Shown here piece after piece: positions 55,415 to 62,051 of a stretch of DNA of 64,000 nt. Below the pieces are notes generated by a model. That model saw nothing but the letters and a program-made list of their open reading frames with translations, was not told where the DNA came from and made no database searches. Both the position numbers and the translations under genes were made by a program. Origin of the DNA: VXRD01 sp965232265 (GTDB lineage Bacteria > Latescibacterota > UBA2968); NCBI GenBank assembly GCA_965232265.1, contig CBDDPH010000002.1, positions 2,790,001 to 2,854,000 of the forward strand, given 5' to 3'. Position 1 is the stretch's first letter. Each line of letters starts with the position of its first letter.

Positions 55415-56353
55415 ATGACAGATGGTACAAAACAACAGCCCCGTCCTGTGAGGAATCAGGTCGCGCAGGCGGGTGAGGAGGTATTGGTGCTGAGGCATCA
55501 AAAGCTAAAAAAAGGCGAACATCAGACGTTTTACGAAATTAGCCGGGCGGGCGTGTGGCCGTGGTTTGAAAAGATCGGTGCGCGTGTCGTGGGACAATGG
55601 CAGATCGTTTATCCCGATGGGGTGGGCGAGCCTGAAGATTACGATGAGGGGTATCGCCTGGCGCGATATGCGAGTTTTGAACATTGGCAGCACACGCGAC
55701 CACCGGCAAATATCGGGTTGGGCGGCGATGGACCCGATAACGCGGCAAATACAAAGGCGCTGAGAGATCGCAACGAGGTGTTGATCGGTTCTGACGGTCC
55801 GTTTTTTTTGCAAGGGCACATGACGCCCGATAAGCCCTATTATATGCCCGGTGTTGAGGAATCATATCAATTGATGGATGGGGAATCGGGAGCAACAGAT
55901 GTCAGACCCGTGCGGAATGATATAGCGCAACCCGGGCAAGAGATCGTGACACTGCGTTATTGGAGGGTGAAGAAGGGGTGTTACGACGCATTTTATCGGG
56001 CGAGCATGGAGGGCGTATGGCCCTATTTTGAAAAAATTGGCGCGCGCATTATTGGGCAATGGCGCGTCATTTATCCACCGCCCCCTGCTTGTGATCGCAA
56101 AGAGCGTCCCGATTTTGACGAGATTTTGATGATGACGCGATACGCGAGTTATGCACACTGGCAGGCGACGAGGCAACCGGAAGACCTCGGCGGCGATGGG
56201 CCAGATTACGACAAATTGCAGGAGGCACTCGCGTTGCGGCGGTCGCTGTCGCTGGAGACGTCGGTGCGGTTTTTGCAGGGCTACATGTATCACAGCCCGC
56301 CAAAGTACCTGCCGGGGTTGGGGGAGAAGTGGGAAGTGAGAAGTGGGAAATGA
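55415..56353 (+). CDS. Tandem NIPSNAP-like protein
   Basis: A 312-residue protein of two homologous halves (about 15-155 and 165-305), each with the pattern VWPWFEKIGARVVGQW or VWPYFEKIGARIIGQW and a following RYASFxHWQxTR block. This looks like a duplicated NIPSNAP/dimeric alpha-beta barrel domain, a fold that binds small hydrophobic molecules. No catalytic residue is evident. GGAG precedes the ATG at 55415. The C-terminal EKWEVRSGK and the stop are encoded by a 14-bp tandem repeat, so the original end may have differed. The unit ends here. Confidence 0.68.
   Translation: MTDGTKQQPRPVRNQVAQAGEEVLVLRHQKLKKGEHQTFYEISRAGVWPWFEKIGARVVGQWQIVYPDGVGEPEDYDEGYRLARYASFEHWQHTRPPANIGLGGDGPDNAANTKALRDRNEVLIGSDGPFFLQGHMTPDKPYYMPGVEESYQLMDGESGATDVRPVRNDIAQPGQEIVTLRYWRVKKGCYDAFYRASMEGVWPYFEKIGARIIGQWRVIYPPPPACDRKERPDFDEILMMTRYASYAHWQATRQPEDLGGDGPDYDKLQEALALRRSLSLETSVRFLQGYMYHSPPKYLPGLGEKWEVRSGK
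56326..56353. repeat. 14-bp tandem repeat supplying a stop codon
   Basis: GAAGTGGGAAGTGA followed by GAAGTGGGAAATGA. It overlaps the last nine codons of the NIPSNAP-like gene, and the TGA of the second unit is its stop. Confidence 0.7.
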
Positions 56354-56360
56354 GATGTAG

Positions 56361-56380
56361 GGGCGAAAAATTTTTCGCCC
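56361..56380. repeat. 20-bp perfect palindrome, copy 2
   Basis: GGGCGAAAAATTTTTCGCCC again, flanked by GTAG on the left and ACTAC on the right, which extend the symmetry with one bulge. It lies between two convergent genes and could act as a terminator. Confidence 0.85.
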
Positions 56381-56431
56381 ACTACCTTCACCCTTCACAT
56401 TGCCGTTTGAAATGGCAATCTACATCACCCA

Positions 56432-57256
56432 TCACCCCTCTAGCCCTTCCAGAATACCCTTGAGATAGCCGATGCTGCGTGCGGCAATGGTTTTTGGGTC
56501 GGGTGTGAAGTCAAAGACTTCTACGGATATATAACCATCGTAGTGGCGGTCTTTGAGGGCGCGGAGGATGGATGCAAATTGCAGATCGCCAAATCCCGGA
56601 CCGCGCAAGTTGGGGTCGTTGACATGGACATGGCGCATGGCTTTGCCCGCTTCGGCGATCACATCTACATGGGGTTTGTTTTCGGCGGCTGCGGCTTTGG
56701 TATCGACCATGGTTTGGAAATTTGGGTGACCGACATCGGCGACCATTTTGAGGGCTTCAGAGATGGCGTTCAGGATATTGGTTTCTTTGCCCGTGAGTGC
56801 TTCGATGCAATAGGTGACGTCGTTTTGTTCCATTTCTGCGGTGCAGTTTGAAAAGACATCGACGGCGTATTTCCAGCATTCTTCGCGATTCCAGCCTTTT
56901 TGGATGTTGCGCTGTGCCGGTGAACCGTGGATCATAATCTGTCCGCCCAAATCGCCGCAGAAATTGATCAGTGCTTTGATATAATCCTCAGTTTTGTCGC
57001 GGGTGGCTTTGTCCGGGTGTGTGAGATAAAGCCCCGGTGGGCTGGCGAGTAGCCAGTGCAGGCCAACGATTTCTACGCCGGCTTTTTCTGCGGCTTTGCG
57101 AATGTCGCCGCGCTGTTTGGCCGAAATTTGTGTGACGCTTTCCGCGAGTGTAAAAGGTGCGATTTCAACGCCGTCACAGCCGATTTCCGCTGCGTAGTTA
57201 AAGACGTCCTCGATTTTCCAATCTTCAAAAAATTCATTACATACTGCGAGTTTCAT
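56432..57256 (-). CDS. Sugar phosphate isomerase/epimerase-like TIM barrel
   Basis: A 274-residue xylose isomerase-like TIM-barrel enzyme. Characteristic features are IGCDGVEIAPFT near the start, GLHWLLASPPG, a metal-site pattern around IEALTG and FQTMVDTKAA, and the late HVNDPNLRGPG and ISVEVFDF blocks. It would isomerise or epimerise a keto sugar or sugar acid using a divalent metal. Start at 57256 chosen for AAAGGA upstream. It faces the NIPSNAP-like gene across the palindrome. Confidence 0.85.
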   Translation of the reverse strand: MKLAVCNEFFEDWKIEDVFNYAAEIGCDGVEIAPFTLAESVTQISAKQRGDIRKAAEKAGVEIVGLHWLLASPPGLYLTHPDKATRDKTEDYIKALINFCGDLGGQIMIHGSPAQRNIQKGWNREECWKYAVDVFSNCTAEMEQNDVTYCIEALTGKETNILNAISEALKMVADVGHPNFQTMVDTKAAAAENKPHVDVIAEAGKAMRHVHVNDPNLRGPGFGDLQFASILRALKDRHYDGYISVEVFDFTPDPKTIAARSIGYLKGILEGLEG

Positions 57257-57393
57257 GATATGGTCCTTTCGTACTGGTTTTGATGATGCGACAGGTCTAT
57301 AATGCAAATTAAGCAGAGAAAAAATAAAAGCAACCACCGATGAACACCGCTCACGCGCCTTCATACCCCGCTCCGTAGATTCGTACAAATGGC

Positions 57394-57422
57394 TTGACAT
57401 GCCTAGGGGTTTTCCCTACCAT
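57394..57422 (+). promoter_or_regulatory. Sigma70-like promoter of the LolD-type gene
   Basis: TTGACA (57394-57399), a 17-nt spacer, and TACCAT (57417-57422). The predicted start is near 57430, about 37 nt before the ATG at 57467. Confidence 0.7.
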
Positions 57423-57466
57423 ACGGAAGTTCAATGGTGGACTTTATTGTTCAAGAGGAGAAGACA

Positions 57467-58246
57467 ATGGCTCAGGAATCGGCTGCTGAACAACAGATTG
57501 ATACTGAAGATTATATTATCAAAGTTCAGGGGGTCTGGAAGACCTATCGGATGGGTGATCAGGAGGTGCATGCCCTGCGCGGGGTGAATCTCAATGTGAT
57601 TCGCGGTGAGTATTTGTCAATTATGGGGCCTTCGGGATCGGGCAAAACCACGATGTTTAACATGGTCGGGGCATTGGATACGCCCACGAAGGGAACCGTA
57701 TTGGTCAATGGTTCCAATATGGGCGATATGAGTCAGGGACAAATTGCCTATTTGCGCTGCCACAGTGTGGGGTATATTTTCCAGTCGTTTAATCTGATTC
57801 CCGTGATGACGGCTCTTGAAAACGTGTCTTTGCCCATGGTGTTTTCGGGCATGTCGCGTAGTGATTACGAAGAAAAGGCCGCACACAAGTTGTCGCTGGT
57901 GGGCCTTTCCGACCGGCTGCATCACAAACCCTACGAGCTATCGGGCGGGCAGCAACAGCGCGTGGCAATTGCCAGAGCGATGGCCAATGATCCCGATTTG
58001 ATTTTGGCGGATGAGCCGACAGGAAATCTCGATTTGAAGACCGGGCAGGAAATTATTGAGTTGTTGCTCAAGATGCAGGGCGAAAGCGGTGTGACCATTG
58101 TGACCAACACCCACGACCACAAGATGCTCGGCGTATCTGATCGCGTGGTCGATTTGCGCGATGGACAGGTTGAGCGGGTGAGACGCCGCGATGAAATCGA
58201 GATTCAAGAAGGGCGTATTGAAGGCTTTGACCCAACGGCTGAGTAA
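57467..58246 (+). CDS. LolD/MacB-type ABC ATPase without a permease
   Basis: A 259-residue ATPase with Walker A GPSGSGKT (54-61), signature LSGGQQQRVAIARA, Walker B LILADEPTGNLD and an H-loop in TNTHDHKM. It belongs to the LolD/MacB/FtsE group, which drives lipoprotein sorting, macrolide export or cell division with FtsX-like permeases. GAGGAG is upstream of the ATG. No permease follows: the gene is monocistronic, ending at the hairpin 58297-58324. It must work with a permease encoded elsewhere. Confidence 0.92.
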   Translation: MAQESAAEQQIDTEDYIIKVQGVWKTYRMGDQEVHALRGVNLNVIRGEYLSIMGPSGSGKTTMFNMVGALDTPTKGTVLVNGSNMGDMSQGQIAYLRCHSVGYIFQSFNLIPVMTALENVSLPMVFSGMSRSDYEEKAAHKLSLVGLSDRLHHKPYELSGGQQQRVAIARAMANDPDLILADEPTGNLDLKTGQEIIELLLKMQGESGVTIVTNTHDHKMLGVSDRVVDLRDGQVERVRRRDEIEIQEGRIEGFDPTAE

Positions 58247-58296
58247 ACAGGGTTAAGGCATTTCTGGATTTACCTGAAGCAAAATAATTCCAATAG

Positions 58297-58324
58297 TAGG
58301 GCAGGCCTTATGTGGTCTGCCCTA
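58297..58324 (+). terminator. Hairpin after the LolD-type gene, also a repeat-family member
   Basis: TAGGGCAGGCC / GGTCTGCCCTA, an 11-bp stem (one G.T pair) with a 6-nt loop, followed by TTTGATTTT. Related by sequence to 61850-61884. Confidence 0.65.
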
Positions 58325-58508
58325 TTTGATTTTCCGTAGTTGGCTTGTTTTGTTACCCTTTTGTCTTTCGTTTAGATATCTTAATGGCCAGGCTGTTGCA
58401 AGGCAAATGGTCACATAACAAGTTACAGACACAGATTGGCGCAAGTATGATCGCAACCCGCCCCACGCACGGCACAATCTGCTGACGATAAAAAAGGAGA
58501 CTTGCCTC

Positions 58509-60086
58509 ATGCGTTTCTTCAATACGACCGGTCCGGTGGTGGCTGCTGACCATTACCGCATACCACCTCTGGAAAGGCTAAATTTTGTCGAGGTTCGGCG
58601 GCTTATTCGCGACAAGCGCTACTTCGTGCTGCATGCACCCCGGCAGACGGGCAAGACGTCTGCTTTGTTGGCTTTGCGCGATTTGCTCAATGCTGAGGGC
58701 ACCTACCGTTGTGTGTATGTCAATGTCGAGGCCGGTCAGGCCGCACGCGAAGATGTAGAACAGGTGGCGCGCACTTTTCTGGGTAGGTTGGCCTCCCGAG
58801 CACGCTTGACGCTTGAAGACGAATTTCTGGACGAGATTTGGCCCGACATCTTGACAAAATACGGGCCTCATGCTGCTCTGGGCGAGGCGTTGACGCGCTG
58901 GGCGCAGGCCGATCCAAAGCCTCTGGTGCTGCTTATTGACGAGATCGATGCTCTGATCGGTGATTCTCTGCTGTCGGTGCTGCGGCAGTTGCGGGATGGC
59001 TACGACCTGCGTCCAGAAGGTTTTCCGCAGAGTGTGATATTATGCGGTGTGCGCGATGTGCGTGACTACCGCATCCAATCAACGGCAGAGAATGCGATCA
59101 TCGCCGGTGGCAGTGCGTTCAACATTCGCGCCGAGTCCCTGCGCTTGGGGGACTTCTCGCAGGACGAGGTGTCCGCTCTCATCGCACAGCACACGGCAGA
59201 AACGGGGCAGGCATTTACAGCCGAGGCACAAGAGACAATCTGGACCCAGACGCAGGGACAACCCTGGCTGGTGAACGCATTGGCTTATGAAGCGTGTTTT
59301 AAGAACGAGACCGGGCAAGATCGCAGCCAGCCCATCACTGTCGAGGCGATATACGACGCTTGTGAGCAACTCATCCTGCGCCGAGAGATACACCTTGACC
59401 AGTTGGCCGACAAGTTGCAAGAGGAGCGTGTTCAGCGCGTGATTGAACCGTTGCTGAGTGGGGGCGAGGACAGCGACTTCTCCACGCGCGATCTCGAATA
59501 CGTCCGCGACCTGGGTTTGATTGCATCCGAAGAGCCACTCCGTATTGCCAATCCGATCTATGCCGAAGTCGTGCCGCGCGAATTGACCTACGCAGCCCAG
59601 GTCGGGCTCACCGAGGACACGGCATGGTATGTCACTGCCGATGGCAGTCTGGACGTGGTTGCACTGCTGACCGAATTTCAGACCTTTTTCCGCGAACATT
59701 CAGAGCACTGGGTGACGCGGTTTCAGTATCAGGAGGCGGGGCCTCAGTTGTTGCTCCAGGCATTTCTCCAGCGCATTGTGAACAGCGGTGGGCGCATTGA
59801 ACGGGAGTATGGCCTTGGTCGGATGCGTACAGATTTGTTGATCGTCTGGCCGCAGGACAATCAGACGCGCAAAATTGTGATTGAGTGTAAATTGCTCCAC
59901 AAGAGTCTGGAGCAGACCATTGCCGAGGGGCTGGAACAGACGGCGGAGTACATGGATCGGTGCGATGCAGAGGCGGGTCATCTGGTGGTTTTTGACCGTC
60001 GCGCAGACAGGCGTTGGGACGACAAGGTGTTCCACCGTCGCCATAAGTCTGAAGGTGGTGTTGAGATAGACGTATGGGGCATGTGA
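58509..60086 (+). CDS. AAA-ATPase/PD-(D/E)XK nuclease protein, tandem copy 1
   Basis: A 525-residue protein. Walker A is APRQTGKT (about 43-50) without the usual first Gly, and Walker B is LVLLIDEID (139-147), a STAND/AAA-like NTPase. Residues about 190-420 are a winged-helix or linker region. The C-terminus (427-525) fits a PD-(D/E)XK nuclease: Glu431, Asp442 in RMRTDLL, and Glu459-x-Lys461 in VIECK. A matching restriction or DNA-repair role is inferred; the biological role is unknown. AAGGAG precedes the ATG. The next gene is a near-identical copy with a 1665-bp period. Confidence 0.8.
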   Translation: MRFFNTTGPVVAADHYRIPPLERLNFVEVRRLIRDKRYFVLHAPRQTGKTSALLALRDLLNAEGTYRCVYVNVEAGQAAREDVEQVARTFLGRLASRARLTLEDEFLDEIWPDILTKYGPHAALGEALTRWAQADPKPLVLLIDEIDALIGDSLLSVLRQLRDGYDLRPEGFPQSVILCGVRDVRDYRIQSTAENAIIAGGSAFNIRAESLRLGDFSQDEVSALIAQHTAETGQAFTAEAQETIWTQTQGQPWLVNALAYEACFKNETGQDRSQPITVEAIYDACEQLILRREIHLDQLADKLQEERVQRVIEPLLSGGEDSDFSTRDLEYVRDLGLIASEEPLRIANPIYAEVVPRELTYAAQVGLTEDTAWYVTADGSLDVVALLTEFQTFFREHSEHWVTRFQYQEAGPQLLLQAFLQRIVNSGGRIEREYGLGRMRTDLLIVWPQDNQTRKIVIECKLLHKSLEQTIAEGLEQTAEYMDRCDAEAGHLVVFDRRADRRWDDKVFHRRHKSEGGVEIDVWGM

Positions 60087-60173
60087 TCCTTGGCGTCTTG
60101 CTGATCCCTCACACAGGGACGTATGGGAAATAGGGAATACAATATTGGTGTAATATCCAAGGAGGCTTGTCTC

Positions 60174-61751
60174 ATGCGCTTTTTCAACACCGCTGGCCCT
60201 ATCAAGTCCGAAAGGCACTATTGCATTCCGCCGCTGGAACGTCTGAACATGGACGAGGTGCTCGCACTCATCCGAGAGGAGAAATACTTTATCCTGCACG
60301 CGCCTCGGCAGACGGGCAAGACTTCTGCTTTGTTGGCTTTGCGCGATTTGCTCAATGCTGAGGGCACCTACCGTTGTGTGTATGTCAATGTCGAGGCCGG
60401 TCAGGCCGCACGCGAAGATGTAGAACAGGTGGCGCGCACTTTTCTGGGTAGGTTGGCCTCCCGAGCACGCTTGACGCTTGAAGACGAATTTCTGGACGAG
60501 ATTTGGCCCGACATCTTGACAAAATACGGGCCTCATGCTGCTCTGGGCGAGGCGTTGACGCGCTGGGCGCAGGCCGATCCAAAGCCTCTGGTGCTGCTTA
60601 TTGACGAGATCGATGCTCTGATCGGTGATTCTCTGCTGTCGGTGCTGCGGCAAATGCGGGATGGCTACGACCTGCGTCCAGAAGGTTTTCCGCAAAGCGT
60701 GATATTGTGCGGTGTGCGCGATGTGCGTGACTACCGCATCCAATCAACGGCAGAGAATGCGATCATCGCCGGTGGCAGTGCGTTCAACATTCGCGCCGAG
60801 TCCCTGCGCCTGGGGGACTTCTCGCAGGACGAGGTGTTCGCTCTCATCGCACAGCACACGGCAGAAACGGGGCAGGCATTTACAACCGAGGCACAAGAGA
60901 CGATCTGGACACAGACGCAGGGACAACCCTGGCTCGTGAACGCATTGGCTTATGAAGCGTGTTTTAAGAACGAGACCGGGCAGGATCGCAGCCAGCCCAT
61001 CACTGTCGAGGCGATATACGACGCTCGGGAGCAACTCATCCTGCGCCGAGAGATACACCTCGACCAGTTGGCCGACAAGTTGCAGGAAGAGCGTGTTCAG
61101 CGCGTGATTGAACCGCTTTTGAGTGGTGGCGAGGACAGCGACTTCTCCACGCGCGATCTCGAATACGTCCGCGACCTGGGTTTGATCGCATCCGAAGAGC
61201 CACTCCGTATTGCCAATCCGATCTACGCCGAAGTCGTGCCGCGCGAATTGACCTACGCAGCCCAGGTTGGGCTCACCGAGGACACCGCTTGGTATGTCAA
61301 TGCGGATGGTAGCCTGGACGTGGTTCCACTGATGACCGCGTTTCAGACCTTTTTCCGCGAACATTCGGAACACTGGGTGACGCGGTTTCAGTATCAGGAG
61401 GCGGGGCCTCAGTTGTTGCTCCAAGCATTTCTCCAGCGCATTGTGAACAGCGGTGGGCGCATTGAACGGGAGTATGGCCTTGGTCGGATGCGTACGGATT
61501 TGTTGATCGTCTGGCCGCAGGGCGATCAGACGCGCAAAATCGTGATTGAGTGCAAATTGCTCCACAAGAGTCTGGAGCAGACCATTGCCGAGGGCCTGGA
61601 ACAGACAGCGGAGTACATGGATCGGTGCGATGCAGAGGCGGGTCATCTGGTGGTTTTTGATCGTCGCGCAGGCAGGCGTTGGGAGGATAAGGTGTTCCAC
61701 CGTCACTGTACGTCTGAAGGTGGCGTTGAGATAGATGTATGGGGCATGTGA
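60174..61751 (+). CDS. AAA-ATPase/PD-(D/E)XK nuclease protein, tandem copy 2
   Basis: A 525-residue paralog of 58509-60086, colinear without any indel. Walker A, Walker B and the PD-(D/E)XK residues are all retained, so both copies look active. The first 40 residues differ at about 15 positions, while the remaining 485 differ at only about 15. A stretch of about 330 bp (60324-60652) is identical to copy 1. Start at 60174, set by AAGGAGG 8 nt upstream; a longer frame starting at 60123 lies in intergenic DNA. The separate ribosome binding site means the two are independently translated. Confidence 0.82.
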   Translation: MRFFNTAGPIKSERHYCIPPLERLNMDEVLALIREEKYFILHAPRQTGKTSALLALRDLLNAEGTYRCVYVNVEAGQAAREDVEQVARTFLGRLASRARLTLEDEFLDEIWPDILTKYGPHAALGEALTRWAQADPKPLVLLIDEIDALIGDSLLSVLRQMRDGYDLRPEGFPQSVILCGVRDVRDYRIQSTAENAIIAGGSAFNIRAESLRLGDFSQDEVFALIAQHTAETGQAFTTEAQETIWTQTQGQPWLVNALAYEACFKNETGQDRSQPITVEAIYDAREQLILRREIHLDQLADKLQEERVQRVIEPLLSGGEDSDFSTRDLEYVRDLGLIASEEPLRIANPIYAEVVPRELTYAAQVGLTEDTAWYVNADGSLDVVPLMTAFQTFFREHSEHWVTRFQYQEAGPQLLLQAFLQRIVNSGGRIEREYGLGRMRTDLLIVWPQGDQTRKIVIECKLLHKSLEQTIAEGLEQTAEYMDRCDAEAGHLVVFDRRAGRRWEDKVFHRHCTSEGGVEIDVWGM

Positions 61752-61814
61752 TCCTTGGCGTCTTGCTCTTGTGGTGAAGAAAACAAGCAATCAGCAGTCA
61801 GATATCTATTGTAG

Positions 61815-61834
61815 GGGCGAAAAACCTTTCGCCC
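61815..61834. repeat. 20-bp palindrome, copy 3 (diverged centre)
   Basis: GGGCGAAAAACCTTTCGCCC, with the same arms as the copies at 50594 and 56361 but AACC in the centre, leaving an 8-bp stem. Confidence 0.75.
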
Positions 61835-61849
61835 GTCCGTATTCGATTG

Positions 61850-61884
61850 TAGGGGCGAGGCATGCCCTATGTGTGCCTGCCCTA
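61850..61884. repeat. TAGGGGC hairpin repeat, second member
   Basis: TAGGGGCGAGGCA ... TGCCTGCCCTA, an imperfect hairpin related to the one at 58297-58324 (shared outer TAGGG/CCCTA and the TATGTG word in the loop). Confidence 0.6.
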
Positions 61885-61913
61885 ATGTAGCGAAAAACCT
61901 TTCGCCCGTCATT

Positions 61914-62001
61914 GCGTCTCGCCCCTGCTTAATGCGTGCAGGGGGCAGGCTCTGCCTGTGCTGTTTTCGCCCATTTTATCGCACTTATGATCCCAAATAG
62001 A
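61914..62001 (+). repeat. 88-bp dispersed hairpin repeat, copy 2
   Basis: Matches the reverse complement of 23516-23602 with about eight differences by eye. The hairpin core is GCCCCTGC / GCAGGGGGC (61921-61946) with loop TTAATGCGT. Confidence 0.8.
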
Positions 62002-62051
62002 CATGAGAATGCTTTGTGTATGTAAGTCTCTGAGGGCTTCAAAACAGCTTC

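Larger units (their letters stand above)
61752..62051. other. Repeat-rich intergenic region between AAA copy 2 and the type ISP gene
   Basis: A 300-bp gap between two converging genes, with no gene of its own. It is packed with repeats: palindrome copy 3 (61815-61834), a degenerate palindrome (about 61892-61908), a TAGGGG hairpin (61850-61884), and the 88-bp repeat (61914-62001) with a second small CAGGC/GCCTG stem (61946-61958). Confidence 0.7.

Noticed and set aside
59700..61790. Long open frames (about 347 residues each) on the minus strand across the two AAA/nuclease genes
   Set aside because: They repeat between copies because the genes are duplicates, have low-complexity leucine/arginine composition, and lie antisense to well-supported coding sequence with RBS and motifs.
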